A stretch of 64,000 bases of DNA from Candidatus Pelagibacter sp. (lineage in GTDB: Bacteria; Pseudomonadota; Alphaproteobacteria; Pelagibacterales; Pelagibacteraceae): positions 14,366-78,365 of the forward strand of contig JAOISU010000003.1 in assembly GCA_028222445.1 (NCBI GenBank). Direction: 5' to 3'. Below are positions 34,477 to 42,621 of the stretch, in pieces. The position numbers and the translations under genes are program-made. The notes under the pieces were generated by a model. The model made no database searches. It saw only the letters and a list, made by a program, of their open reading frames with translations, and was not told where the DNA came from. Each line of letters starts with the position of its first letter. The first letter of the stretch is position 1.

Positions 34477-34551
34477 TGGTACCCGGGCTGAGAATCGAAC
34501 TCAAACTTAAAGTTCCACAAACTTTCGTGCTAACCGTTACACCACCCAGGC
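34477..34551 (-). tRNA. tRNA-His (anticodon GTG)
   Basis: 75 bases including encoded CCA. Acceptor GCCTGGG pairs with CCCGGGT; D stem GTGT/GCAC; anticodon stem AAAGT/ACTTT with loop TTGTGGA, so the anticodon is GTG; T arm TTGAG-TTCGATT-CTCAG. The base before the acceptor stem is T, not the usual G-1, and the discriminator is A73, not C73. It lies four bases upstream of hisS on the same strand, so a precursor tRNA-mRNA is expected. Confidence 0.96.
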
Positions 34552-34596
34552 ATTCCTTGTTTTTATATTATTTTTGTGTGGATTAAAAATTATATT

Positions 34597-34661
34597 ATAA
34601 ATAAATAGCCTACAGGCTATGGAAACAGATTCTATGAGTACTTCTTGAAGTCTCTCTGTAT
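34597..34661 (-). ncRNA. Candidate small structured RNA between cspA and tRNA-His
   Basis: On the minus strand a promoter-like TTGTCT (34690-34695), 16-base spacer, TATAAA (34668-34673) would start a transcript near 34661. The following ~65 bases can form an outer pair ACAGA/TCTGT (34655-34659 with 34625-34629) enclosing the palindrome ACTTCTTGAAGT, then a GC-rich hairpin ATAGCC-TACA-GGCTAT (34605-34620) followed by a T-rich stretch, as in an intrinsic terminator. The T stretch is interrupted by A, and the same promoter could instead serve tRNA-His-hisS with partial read-through. Prediction only. Confidence 0.3.
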
Positions 34662-34721
34662 GTAATATTTATAATCATGAACATCTTTTAGACAATAAAT
34701 TATAATTTTCAATGCCTAAAT

Positions 34722-34768
34722 ACAAAAAGGACGTAATCTTATTTTTCAAAGATAAAACGCCCTTTTAA
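34722..34768 (-). terminator. Intrinsic terminator of the cold-shock gene
   Basis: About 20 bases after the csp stop, the minus strand forms a long hairpin: AAAAGGGCG and ATCTT on one side pair with AAGAT and CGTCCTTTTT on the other, around a short A-rich loop. It ends in a T-run (CCTTTTTG). Position and strand fit termination of the cspA transcript. Confidence 0.65.
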
Positions 34769-34786
34769 ATATGTGAAATTAAAGAA

Positions 34787-34999
34787 CTAATCTATTTTTT
34801 TTAGATTTATAGCTGAAGGGCCTTTTGGACCATCCTCCATCTCAAATTCTAGCTTATCACCTTCGTTAAGAAAACGCATACCAGCATTTTTGACAGCTGA
34901 TGCGTGAACGAATGCATCTTTTTCTTTGTCATCTCTTTCAATAAAGCCATAGCCTTTTTTGCCATTAAACCACTTTACTGTTCCTTTTAGCGTGCTCAT
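34787..34999 (-). CDS. cspA: Cold-shock domain protein (CspA family)
   Basis: 70-residue single-domain nucleic-acid-binding protein that melts RNA structure. The RNP motifs are KGYGFIERD (RNP1) and DAFVHASAV (RNP2), with TVKWFNGKKG at the start and KGPSAINL at the end. An AAAGGA ribosome binding site lies about 10 bases before the ATG, stronger than most in this window. The 5' untranslated region may extend to the tRNA-Phe gene 92 bases upstream; a hairpin terminator follows. Confidence 0.97.
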   Translation of the reverse strand: MSTLKGTVKWFNGKKGYGFIERDDKEKDAFVHASAVKNAGMRFLNEGDKLEFEMEDGPKGPSAINLKKID

Positions 35000-35091
35000 T
35001 TTTTACTTATCCTTTTATTATTTATATGAAAAAAATTATTTTATTTTTTTAATCATTTCAATAGGAAATTAAAAAATGGATATTCAAGGTA

Positions 35092-35166
35092 TGGTGCCTC
35101 GAGCATGATTCGCACATGCGACACAAGCCTTTTCAGGGCTCTGCTCTACTCCTGAGCTACCGAGGC
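35092..35166 (-). tRNA. tRNA-Phe (anticodon GAA)
   Basis: 75 bases with encoded CCA. Acceptor GCCTCGG/TCGAGGC; D stem GCTC/GAGC with a short 7-base loop; anticodon stem GAGCC/GGCTT with loop CTGAAAA, so the anticodon is GAA; T stem GCATG/CATGC. The T loop reads TGCGAAT, so position 55 is G instead of the near-universal U, and the D loop (AGGAGTA) is one base shorter than usual. It follows infA by six bases on the same strand and is probably cut from that transcript. Confidence 0.95.
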
Positions 35167-35172
35167 ATTTGT

Positions 35173-35388
35173 TTACCCTCTAAAAGTGATCCGACCTTTA
35201 GTTAAGTCGTAAGGGGTCATTTCGACTTGAACCTTATCACCTTGAAGTACTCTAATTCTGTTCTTACGCAATTTGCCTGCCGCATGAGCTGTTACAATAT
35301 GGCCGTTCTCTAACTTTACTCTAAACATTGCATTTGGTAATAAATCCTCAACAATTCCTGAGAACGATAGCATTTCTTGTTTTGACAA
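35173..35388 (-). CDS. infA: Translation initiation factor IF-1
   Basis: 71-residue OB-fold factor that occupies the ribosomal A site during initiation. The protein shows [38 protein letters not shown] and [10 protein letters not shown], all diagnostic. It starts two bases after the hisD stop and is followed after six bases by tRNA-Phe, placing it at the end of the dcd-murA-DUF2948-hisD-infA-tRNA run. Confidence 0.97.
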   Translation of the reverse strand: MSKQEMLSFSGIVEDLLPNAMFRVKLENGHIVTAHAAGKLRKNRIRVLQGDKVQVEMTPYDLTKGRITFRG

Positions 35389-35390
35389 AT

Positions 35391-36677
35391 TTATTTTCTC
35401 CTAATTCTTTTTTCTACTGACTTAGCGTGTCCCACTAAACCTTCGTAGTTTGCAAGTGTTATAACTGATGGTCCAAGGGTTTCAATCCCTTTTTTTGATA
35501 GGTTTATATATGAAATTCTTTTATAAAATTCATTAACACTAATACCACTGGAATATCTTGCTGAAGAATTAGTTGGCAAAACGTGGTTGGAGCCCGCGTT
35601 ATAATCTGTCATAGCCATGACTGCATATTTACCTAAGCAGATAGATCCTGAATTTCTAATTTTTCCTACCATTTTTTTATAGCTTTTAATATTTAATTCT
35701 AAATGTTCGGGCGCAATTTTATTTACTGTATCAATAATTTTTTGATCTGACTGCATGTGAATTAAAATTCCATTGTTACGTAAACTATTTTTTGCAATTT
35801 GAGATCTAGGCAACTTTTTTAATTGCTTAATAATTTCATCATTAACCCTTTTAATAATTTTTTTATTTTTTGAAATTAATATGCATTGAGCAAGACTATC
35901 GTGCTCTGCTTGGCCTATTAAATCACTTGCAACCCATTCAGGATTTGAAAACTTATCACAAACAATTGTAACTTCTGAAGGGCCTGCAATCATACCTTCA
36001 ATTCCAACATCTCCAAAAACTTCTTTCTTAGCTGCCGCAACATAAGAGTTTCCTGGGCCAACGATTTTATCAACTTTTTTAATTTTCTTAGTGCCATATG
36101 CCAAAGCTGCTATAGCAGAAGGTCCACCTATGGAATAAATCTCTCTAATTTTACATTTTTTTGCAGCATATAATACTGCAGGATTTTGAGCCCCTTTTTG
36201 TCCAGGATTAATCATGACAAGTCTTTTTACCCCAGCAACAATTGCTGGCACCGCATTCATTAAAACACTTGAGGGGTATGATGCTGTAGAGCCAGGCACA
36301 TAAATGGCAACCGCTTCAATAGGCACATATTTATATTCAAGTTTATTTTTTAGATTATCAGTATAAGAAATATTCTTAAATTTTTGAAATGAATGAAATT
36401 TATAAATTCGATTATAAGCAAGATCAATTGCTCTTTTCACTTTTGGATCTAGAGATTTAATAAGTCGATTAATCTTTTCTTTATTTGGGGCGATTATACT
36501 ATTTTTATTAAATCTTTTTTCATATTTTAAAATAGCTTTATCACCATTAACTTTAACATCTTTTATAATTTTAATAACTGAAGCTGAACTAAGTTTAATT
36601 TTATTTTTTCTTTTAGATAATAAATTATCCAAAATATTATCAAAGTTTTTATTTTTACTGTCTAATATTTTAATCAT
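35391..36677 (-). CDS. hisD: Histidinol dehydrogenase
   Basis: Zinc- and NAD-dependent enzyme for the last two steps of histidine synthesis. Blocks: [20 protein letters not shown], the NAD region [59 protein letters not shown] with the zinc-binding His, and [19 protein letters not shown] near the end. There are 428 residues. The ATG shares a base with the DUF2948 stop. The other his genes in the window are 1-3 kb away in a separate unit. Confidence 0.96.
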   Translation of the reverse strand: MIKILDSKNKNFDNILDNLLSKRKNKIKLSSASVIKIIKDVKVNGDKAILKYEKRFNKNSIIAPNKEKINRLIKSLDPKVKRAIDLAYNRIYKFHSFQKFKNISYTDNLKNKLEYKYVPIEAVAIYVPGSTASYPSSVLMNAVPAIVAGVKRLVMINPGQKGAQNPAVLYAAKKCKIREIYSIGGPSAIAALAYGTKKIKKVDKIVGPGNSYVAAAKKEVFGDVGIEGMIAGPSEVTIVCDKFSNPEWVASDLIGQAEHDSLAQCILISKNKKIIKRVNDEIIKQLKKLPRSQIAKNSLRNNGILIHMQSDQKIIDTVNKIAPEHLELNIKSYKKMVGKIRNSGSICLGKYAVMAMTDYNAGSNHVLPTNSSARYSSGISVNEFYKRISYINLSKKGIETLGPSVITLANYEGLVGHAKSVEKRIRRK

Positions 36678-37072
36678 TAATTAGCTTTATTTTGGTCATC
36701 TAGGGTTACTTCAATTATCTCAGTTGACAATGCAATATATGCATTATTTTCAAAGATTAAATTTATTTCATAATTGTCATTATTTTTTAAATAATCTATG
36801 CCAATTAACTCCAATTCTTCATCTGAATTGTTTTGTTTTATATTTTTAGACTTAACTTTATCTACAAATTCAAACTTACAAATACTGTTAACTTTTTTAT
36901 CTTTTTCATCTGTTTCTATTTTTAATCTATTTAGCGAGAGTAAAAAAACTTTGTTTAACGGAAGGTATTTTATATTGTCAATCTTAACTTTGGCACCAGA
37001 ACAGCATGCAGATATCAACTGTATTCCCTCATTATCTGTAGCTATTATTTTTGATAAATATTTTTTATCCAT
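36677..37072 (-). CDS. DUF2948 family protein
   Basis: 131-residue protein of unknown function. The start (LISACCSGAKVKIDNIKYLP, then KVFLLSLNRLK) matches the alphaproteobacterial family DUF2948 that sits between murA and hisD in many genomes; here too it overlaps both by one base (TAATG junctions). No signal peptide, membrane segment or catalytic motif. The middle (KVKSKNIKQNNSDEEL) is lysine-rich and poorly conserved. Conserved gene order is the main clue. Confidence 0.75.
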   Translation of the reverse strand: MDKKYLSKIIATDNEGIQLISACCSGAKVKIDNIKYLPLNKVFLLSLNRLKIETDEKDKKVNSICKFEFVDKVKSKNIKQNNSDEELELIGIDYLKNNDNYEINLIFENNAYIALSTEIIEVTLDDQNKAN

Positions 37073-38325
37073 TAATTAATCCTTCTTATTTTTACTCCTA
37101 CCTTTTTTAATTTTTTTTCAATATCTTCATAACCTCTATCAAGGTGATAAATTCTATTAATTATGGACTTTCCTTTAGAAGCAAGTGCTGCAAGAATTAA
37201 CGATACAGAAGCTCTTAGGTCAGTAGCCATCAATTCAGCTGCTTCAAATTTAATATTTCCTTCTATTATTGCTTTGTTTCCATTAATAGAAATTTTGGCA
37301 CCCATTCTATTTAATTCTGCAACGTGCATAAATCTATTTTCAAATATTTCTTCTTTAATATAGGACTTTTTATTAGCTTTACATAATAAGACCATCATTT
37401 GAGCTTGGAGATCTGTTGGAAATCCTGGATAAGGAGATGTTTTAATGTTTATACTTTTAATTTTTTTACTTCCATGAATTAAAATTTCATTTTTTCTTAA
37501 TATAATTTTTGATCCTATTTTCTTTAAAACATTAATTTCAGTATTAATTATTTCAGGATTAATTCCAATAACTTTTAAATTTCCTTCAGTCAATGCAGCA
37601 GCTATCAAATAAGTGCCTGCTTCTATTCTGTCAGGCATTATTTTATAACTTAAATCTTTAAGTATATTTACACCCTCAATTTTGACAGTTCTCTTTGCAA
37701 TCCATTTAATATTACATCCCATCGTGATTAAAAAATTAACTAAATCTTTAATTTCTGGCTCAATTGCACAATTTGATAAAATAGTTTTTCCTTTTGCTAA
37801 ACATGAGGCTATGATTAAATTTTCCGTAGCACCAACTGATACTTTTGGAAATTTTATGTTTGCACCTATTAATCCTTTTGGGGCATTAGCATAAACATAG
37901 CCTTGAATGATTTTATAATTGACCCCAAGTTTTGATAGAGCGTGTAAATGTATATCAACAGGTCTAGTTCCAATTGCACAGCCACCTGGTAACGAGACTT
38001 TTGCTTTTCCAAATTTTGCAAGTAAAGGACCTAGAACCAAAATTCCTGCTCTCATAGTTTTAACTAAATTGTAAGATGCAAAAGTTTTATTTTGTTTCTT
38101 ATTTTTAATAATCAAATTTTTTTTATTATAATTAATAGCTGAACCAAGAGATTTTAATAAAAGTATCATCGTTTCAATATCTTTTACTTTTGGTAGGTTT
38201 GATAAAGATACTTTTCTATTTGATAACAATGTGGCTGCTAAAATAGGAAGAGATGCATTTTTTGAGCCAGAAATTTTAACTTGTCCTTTGAGCTTTGCTG
38301 CTCCAAAGACTTCCAATTTTTTCAT
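37072..38325 (-). CDS. murA: UDP-N-acetylglucosamine 1-carboxyvinyltransferase
   Basis: First committed step of peptidoglycan synthesis. Substrate-binding KISGSKNASLPILAATLL is at the N-terminus and the catalytic loop reads LPGGCAIGTRPVDIHL, containing the cysteine that binds PEP and fosfomycin. Later blocks are ATENLIIASCLAKG, MPDRIEAGTYLIAAA, YPGFPTDLQAQMM and FENRFMHVAELNRMGA. There are 417 residues. It lies two bases after dcd and overlaps the DUF2948 gene by one base. Confidence 0.97.
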   Translation of the reverse strand: MKKLEVFGAAKLKGQVKISGSKNASLPILAATLLSNRKVSLSNLPKVKDIETMILLLKSLGSAINYNKKNLIIKNKKQNKTFASYNLVKTMRAGILVLGPLLAKFGKAKVSLPGGCAIGTRPVDIHLHALSKLGVNYKIIQGYVYANAPKGLIGANIKFPKVSVGATENLIIASCLAKGKTILSNCAIEPEIKDLVNFLITMGCNIKWIAKRTVKIEGVNILKDLSYKIMPDRIEAGTYLIAAALTEGNLKVIGINPEIINTEINVLKKIGSKIILRKNEILIHGSKKIKSINIKTSPYPGFPTDLQAQMMVLLCKANKKSYIKEEIFENRFMHVAELNRMGAKISINGNKAIIEGNIKFEAAELMATDLRASVSLILAALASKGKSIINRIYHLDRGYEDIEKKLKKVGVKIRRIN

Positions 38326-38327
38326 GA

Positions 38328-38885
38328 TTATACTTTTGGTAAAGTTACTCCAGTTTGACCCATATATTTTCCTTTACGGTCAGCGTACGAAGTTTCGGGA
38401 GGTTGATCTCCTTTCAAAAATAAAAATTGAGCAACACCTTCATTTGCATAAATCTTTGCTGGAAGCGGTGTGGTGTTTGAAAATTCAAGGGTAACAGTTC
38501 CAAAAAATTCAGATTCAATAGGGGTTACGTTCACTATAATTCCTGTTCTAGCATAAGTACTCTTGCCAACAACAATACACATGATGTTTCTTGGTATTTT
38601 AAAAACCTCTATAGTAGTTCCTAGAGCAAAAGAGTTAGGTGGGATAATGATATAATCAGAGCTTTTTTTAGTTACAAAATTATCTGGTGTAAATTCTTTA
38701 GGATCAACAATTGAGGAGTTAACATTGTGAAAAATTTTAAATTCATCTCCTACTCTCGCATCATAACCAAATGAACTTAGACCATAAGAAATTTTACCCT
38801 CTCTGACCTGTTTGTCTATAAAGGGAGAAATCATTGCCTCTTCAACTGCCAACTTCCTTATAGATTTGTCGGAAAGTACTGACAT
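38328..38885 (-). CDS. dcd: dCTP deaminase
   Basis: Converts dCTP to dUTP to feed thymidylate synthesis. Sequence blocks: [55 protein letters not shown] with the catalytic arginine and glutamate, [21 protein letters not shown] and [12 protein letters not shown]. At 185 residues it is a monofunctional dCTP deaminase. The start codon overlaps the stop of an upstream micro-gene (TAATG), and murA follows two bases after the stop. Confidence 0.96.
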   Translation of the reverse strand: MSVLSDKSIRKLAVEEAMISPFIDKQVREGKISYGLSSFGYDARVGDEFKIFHNVNSSIVDPKEFTPDNFVTKKSSDYIIIPPNSFALGTTIEVFKIPRNIMCIVVGKSTYARTGIIVNVTPIESEFFGTVTLEFSNTTPLPAKIYANEGVAQFLFLKGDQPPETSYADRKGKYMGQTGVTLPKV

Positions 38886-38986
38886 TATTTACTTTTCTTC
38901 TTATTTTTTTTTTGAAAAATTTTTCTTTTTTTTAAATTTTTTTTAAGAGCAAGACTTAACTTCTCATTTTTTTCTTTATCATTCAT
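38885..38986 (-). CDS. Lysine-rich 33-residue micro-protein upstream of dcd
   Basis: ATG at 38986 to TAA at 38885 encodes [20 protein letters not shown] followed by [13 protein letters not shown], strongly basic, with no membrane segment. Both ends form TAATG overlaps: its start with the stop of the 65-residue gene and its stop with the start of dcd. Such exact stop-start chaining on both sides argues for translation. No family recognised; binding RNA or ribosome is only a guess from charge. Confidence 0.7.
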   Translation of the reverse strand: MNDKEKNEKLSLALKKNLKKRKIFQKKNKKKSK

Positions 38987-39183
38987 TATTTATCTGGATT
39001 AGTTAGAAAATCTAATGTGATAGGTTTTGAAGCATCTAAAACCTTCTCTGGCTCTTGTTGAGCTTTTGGACCTTCTTTAGCTTCTCTTTTTGCTCTTTTT
39101 TCTGCAAGCTTTTTTTCTCTCTTAGCTTGCTTTTCCATGAGCTTGTTTCCTTTAGTGGATTTATAATCGTAATGAATTCCCAT
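38986..39183 (-). CDS. Small basic protein of unknown function
   Basis: 65 residues, starting MGIHYDYKSTKGNKL, with a charged helix KQAKREKKLAEKRAKREAKE and the end ITLDFLTNPDK. No signal peptide or hydrophobic helix. I think I have seen this arrangement (basic helix plus conserved DFLT-PDK end) only in SAR11-type genomes, but cannot verify it. It is first in the chain of small gene, micro-gene, dcd, murA and is translationally coupled to the next gene by TAATG. Confidence 0.72.
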   Translation of the reverse strand: MGIHYDYKSTKGNKLMEKQAKREKKLAEKRAKREAKEGPKAQQEPEKVLDASKPITLDFLTNPDK

Positions 39184-39286
39184 AAAATTTTTCCTTCACT
39201 AGGTATAAATCATTATATGAAAAAAATTAAGGCAATATTTTGAAAAAAATGATTTATTATAAAAATACTCAATAAATACCAAAATA

Positions 39287-39360
39287 GCCCCTATAGTTAA
39301 ATGGCATAACGTGTCCATGGTAAGGATAAATTTCAAGTTCGATTCTTGGTGGGGGCACCA
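39287..39360 (+). tRNA. tRNA-Thr (anticodon GGT)
   Basis: 74 bases with encoded CCA. Acceptor GCCCCTA/TGGGGGC; D stem GTTA/TAAC; anticodon stem TGTCC/GGATA with loop ATGGTAA, so the anticodon is GGT; T arm TCAAG-TTCGATT-CTTGG. It stands between the small basic protein gene (upstream, opposite strand) and the TVP38 gene (its 3' end is two bases away, opposite strand). Confidence 0.96.
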
Positions 39361-39362
39361 GA

Positions 39363-40082
39363 TTATTTTTTATAAAATATTTTTCTAGCAATAATTGCGG
39401 CTATTAATAAAACTCCAAAAGCAATCAATGGTATGAAGATGTCTGGTGAATATATCAGATCAGTCACACTAGGAGCCTCTAAATTTTGTTCTATAATTTT
39501 TTCAAGGCCACTTCCAATGGATACAACTAAAAATAGAGGTGGTGTTAACCCTATTAATGTCGCCCAAAAAAAATTACTTGTCCTAACATTGAAAATACAA
39601 GGTAGCACATTTGATAATGCAAAAGGAATCCCTCCAATAAATCTATAAGCTAAAAGATAAATAAATTCTGATTTTTTAAATTTAGCTTCTAAATTTTCAA
39701 ATCGATTTAAAAACTTTTCTTTAATAATTTCTTTAAAAAAATAATTTCCAATAATGTAAAGAATTGTTGCTCCAATAGTCATTCCAATTAATAGAATAAA
39801 AGTTCCAAGCCACTTACCAAAAATAAAACCTGCTAAGAGCGCAGCTGGTAAACCAAATCCAGCCATAACAACCCAAACTATTGTGGCTATTAAAAATATT
39901 AAAGAAATTAAAAATAAATTAGTTTGTTTTAATCCAAAAAAATAATCTCTATTATTTTTAATAAATTCATAGCTTGTTAATTCTTCAAGGGTAAATTTTA
40001 ATAAGAAAAAGTATAAAAATGATGAAACTACTAGAAGATAAAATAAACCTAAAGTTATCTTAACTTTTTTTGATTTTTCCAT
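39363..40082 (-). CDS. TVP38/TMEM64 (VTT domain) family membrane protein
   Basis: Polytopic membrane protein of 239 residues with about six hydrophobic stretches. The VTT signature GFGLPAALLAGFIFGKWLG and the region YRFIGGIPFALSNVLPCIFNV match the family that includes TVP38, TMEM64 and the related DedA proteins, implicated in lipid transport or envelope homeostasis. The substrate is not readable. It is monocistronic, diverging from rpmH over a spacer that carries the rpmH promoter. Confidence 0.88.
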   Translation of the reverse strand: MEKSKKVKITLGLFYLLVVSSFLYFFLLKFTLEELTSYEFIKNNRDYFFGLKQTNLFLISLIFLIATIVWVVMAGFGLPAALLAGFIFGKWLGTFILLIGMTIGATILYIIGNYFFKEIIKEKFLNRFENLEAKFKKSEFIYLLAYRFIGGIPFALSNVLPCIFNVRTSNFFWATLIGLTPPLFLVVSIGSGLEKIIEQNLEAPSVTDLIYSPDIFIPLIAFGVLLIAAIIARKIFYKK

Positions 40083-40113
40083 AATTTACTTAAAGTAATA
40101 TAAAATCTTCTAT

Positions 40114-40142
40114 TTGCTATTTATACATTTAATTACTATAAA
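40114..40142 (+). promoter_or_regulatory. Probable sigma-70 promoter for rpmH-rnpA-yidD-yidC
   Basis: TTGCTA (40114-40119) and TATAAA (40137-40142) are separated by 17 bases, close to the sigma-70 consensus, with rpmH starting 33 bases after the -10. It is followed by GGGCG as a likely start region. The fit and position are good, but AT-rich spacers give such matches often. Confidence 0.5.
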
Positions 40143-40174
40143 GGGCGAAATTTATTAAAAATTAAATATATCCT

Positions 40175-40339
40175 ATGAAAAGAACATATCAGCCTAAAGT
40201 TGGAAAACGTCTTAAGAAACATGGTTTCAGATCAAAGATGGCAACTAAAGGTGGAAAAAAACTTCTAAAGAGAAGAAGAGCTAAGGGACGTAAGAATCTT
40301 ACAGTATCATCTACCCAAAAAAAACCTCAGGGTAAATAA
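40175..40339 (+). CDS. rpmH: 50S ribosomal protein L34
   Basis: 54 residues. The sequence opens [18 protein letters not shown] and continues [23 protein letters not shown], which is L34. It extends about ten residues past the usual end with a Gln/Lys/Ser tail ([11 protein letters not shown]). It starts the rpmH-rnpA-yidD-yidC unit; the rnpA ATG follows ten bases after its stop. The usual neighbours on the other side, dnaA or oriC, are not here, since TVP38 and tRNA-Thr lie upstream. Confidence 0.97.
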   Translation: MKRTYQPKVGKRLKKHGFRSKMATKGGKKLLKRRRAKGRKNLTVSSTQKKPQGK

Positions 40340-40349
40340 TTCAAACTAA

Positions 40350-40694
40350 ATGAAAAGCAAAATTGTTGCTCTTTCTAAAAACGAAGATTTCAAAAATTTA
40401 CTTAAGAAAAAGAAAGTCTCAAATAAGTATATCACTCTTTTTTTTGGTCCTCTCGCAGATAAGGATAATAAAAAACTAAATATTAGCTTTGTAGTTAAAA
40501 AAAAACTTATCCGTGGTGCTGTAAAGAGAAATAAAATTAAAAGAAGATTAAGAAATATAATGAACGAAGCTGTAAAAAAAGTGTCTATAAACTTTAATTA
40601 TTCTTACCTTGTGATTGCGAAAATAACTATGCTAAACAATGAATATGCGATAATAAAAGATACTTTATTCCAAGACATAGAAAAGATTAAGTAA
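40350..40694 (+). CDS. rnpA: Ribonuclease P protein component
   Basis: Basic cofactor of the RNase P ribozyme. At 114 residues it shows the RNR motif region as LIRGAVKRNKIKRRLRNIMNEA, plus ITLFFGPLAD and INFNYSYLVIAKI. It overlaps yidD by one base (TAATG). RNase P activity would be needed to mature the tRNA-His upstream of hisS and the tRNA-Phe after infA. Confidence 0.95.
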   Translation: MKSKIVALSKNEDFKNLLKKKKVSNKYITLFFGPLADKDNKKLNISFVVKKKLIRGAVKRNKIKRRLRNIMNEAVKKVSINFNYSYLVIAKITMLNNEYAIIKDTLFQDIEKIK

Positions 40695-40945
40695 TGAACA
40701 TTATATCAAATATTTTAATTGGCCTGATCAAATTTTATAAAATAGTTATTAGTCCTTATATAACTCCTTCGTGTAGATATCTCCCAACCTGCTCAGAATA
40801 TACAATTGAATGTTTAAGAACATATGGGCTTGTTAAGGCAATCTCAAAAAGTACTAAAAGAATATTTTCATGTCATCCTATTAAGATGTTGGGTGGTGGT
40901 GAAGGATTTGATCCAATAAATAAAGAATTAAAGGCTAAGAAATAA
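40694..40945 (+). CDS. yidD: Membrane protein insertion efficiency factor YidD
   Basis: 83-residue protein with the family block FYKIVISPYITPSCRYLPTC, then SEYTIECLRTYG and CHPIKMLGGGEGFDP, diagnostic of YidD. The cysteines are conserved. It assists insertion and stability of membrane proteins together with the YidC encoded downstream. The start shares a base with the rnpA stop, and its own stop shares a base with yidC. Confidence 0.96.
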   Translation: MNIISNILIGLIKFYKIVISPYITPSCRYLPTCSEYTIECLRTYGLVKAISKSTKRIFSCHPIKMLGGGEGFDPINKELKAKK

Positions 40946-42621
40946 TGGATACTAGAAACGTAATCGCAGCAATATCCTTATCAGCAGCGGTAATTATTTT
41001 ATACTCTCTTTTTTTTCAGCCTGACCCTGCAACTATTAAACAAAATCTAGCTGAACAAAATAAAATTGAAAATAATACAGATACTCCAAGCTTAGATAAA
41101 AATGAAAATTTTGCAAAACTTTCAAGAGCAGATGCTTTAAAAGAAAATGATAGAATTCAATTTGAAAATGGAAGTGTTGTTGGGTCAATTTCTTTAAAAG
41201 GTGCAACAATAGATGACTTAACTTTTAAAGAATATAATATTGAACTGAATAAAAATGAAAAAATAGTCTTATTAAACCCAAGAAATGTTGAAGATGGTTA
41301 CTTAATTGAAAGTGGCTTTGTAAGCACTAATAAAAATATTGATATCCCTGATGCTTCTACCGTCTGGGAGATTTCTGGAAATAAAAGATTAACTAACAAT
41401 AATCCTGTGAAACTAACATGGAGCAACTCTCAAGGCATCACATTTGAAAAACATATAAGTCTAGATGACCAATTTTTATTTACTGTAAAAGAAAAAATAA
41501 TTAATTCATCAGATAAATCTTATAATTTTTACTCCTACGGGCAAATAATTAGAAACAAAATACCAGAGATATCTGGCTTTTATATTTTGCATGAAGGGTT
41601 TTTATCTGTACTTGATGATCAATTAATTGAAGAAGATTACGATGATATCCAGGAAAAGAAATTTACTCAAATTGCACAAGAAGGATTTGTTGCTATTTCA
41701 GATAAATTTTGGGTTACATCAGTTATACCACCAAAAGGAAAAGAGTTTAAAACAACTTTTGATTATAAAAATAAATTCAGAGCCAACTACATATCAACTA
41801 AAGGTATAGAGGTTAAAGCAAACAGCTCTATTGAAGAAAAAATTCAAATTATAGTTGCAGCCAAAAGAGTAAGTGTCATTGATGGTTATGCTGAAAATTT
41901 AGATATCAATAAGTTTGATCTAGCAATTGATTGGGGTTTTATGTATTTCATTACAAAACCTTTATTCTTTGTATTAGATTACTTCTTTAAATTACTAGGT
42001 AATTATGGTTTAGCAATTATTGCTGTCACTATTTGTATTAGATTGGCTTTCTTTCCTCTTGCCAACTTTAGTTTTAAGTCTATGGGAAAAATGAAGTTAT
42101 TAGCACCTGAAATGGCTCGTCTGAAAGAATTGCATAAGGATGATAAAATGAAATTGCAACAAGCAATGATGGCTCTTTATAAGAAAGAAAAAGTTAATCC
42201 TATGAGTGGTTGTCTACCTATCCTGGTTCAAATCCCTGTTTTCTTTGCGCTGTATAAAGTATTATTTGTAACCATTGAAATGAGACATATGCCATTTTAT
42301 GGATGGATACATGACTTAAGCGATAGAGACCCAACATCTTTATTTAATGTTTTTGGTTTGATTCCATGGGATCCACCTTCTTTCTTATTAATAGGTGCAT
42401 GGCCAATAATTATGGGAATCACGATGTGGATTCAGCAGAAACTTAACCCAACACCACCAGATCCTATACAGGCTAAAATATTTATGTTTTTTCCGGTATT
42501 TCTAACTGTAATTCTTGCACCCTTTCCTGCGGGTCTTGTTATCTACTGGAGTTTCAACAACATCTTCACAATGATTCAACAATATATTGTTCAAAGAAAA
42601 ATGACTATCAAAACAACATAA
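40945..42621 (+). CDS. yidC: Membrane protein insertase YidC
   Basis: Inserts and folds inner-membrane proteins alone or with SecYEG. Residues 5-23 form the first membrane segment (VIAAISLSAAVIILYSLFF), followed by a periplasmic beta-sandwich of about 330 residues and the five-helix core with AFFPLANFSFKSMGKMKLLAPEM and NPMSGCLPILVQIPVFFALY. The C-terminal end has VLAPFPAGLVIYWSFNNIF. At 558 residues it is a typical Gram-negative YidC. It is part of the rpmH unit and abuts argB with no gap. Confidence 0.97.
   Translation: MDTRNVIAAISLSAAVIILYSLFFQPDPATIKQNLAEQNKIENNTDTPSLDKNENFAKLSRADALKENDRIQFENGSVVGSISLKGATIDDLTFKEYNIELNKNEKIVLLNPRNVEDGYLIESGFVSTNKNIDIPDASTVWEISGNKRLTNNNPVKLTWSNSQGITFEKHISLDDQFLFTVKEKIINSSDKSYNFYSYGQIIRNKIPEISGFYILHEGFLSVLDDQLIEEDYDDIQEKKFTQIAQEGFVAISDKFWVTSVIPPKGKEFKTTFDYKNKFRANYISTKGIEVKANSSIEEKIQIIVAAKRVSVIDGYAENLDINKFDLAIDWGFMYFITKPLFFVLDYFFKLLGNYGLAIIAVTICIRLAFFPLANFSFKSMGKMKLLAPEMARLKELHKDDKMKLQQAMMALYKKEKVNPMSGCLPILVQIPVFFALYKVLFVTIEMRHMPFYGWIHDLSDRDPTSLFNVFGLIPWDPPSFLLIGAWPIIMGITMWIQQKLNPTPPDPIQAKIFMFFPVFLTVILAPFPAGLVIYWSFNNIFTMIQQYIVQRKMTIKTT

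Noticed and set aside
33078..34520. Longer hisS frame starting at 34520
   Set aside because: It would translate through the tRNA-His gene; the ATG at 34472 matches the family N-terminus.
34609..34690. Short minus-strand frame with two His codons upstream of tRNA-His as a his leader peptide
   Set aside because: The 24 codons have no run of His codons and the frame overlaps the promoter-like elements, so attenuation by histidine is not supported.
39001..39183. Plus-strand frame opposite the small basic protein
   Set aside because: Phe/Ser-rich antisense product of a Lys/Glu-rich gene; the minus-strand frame has TAATG coupling and better composition.
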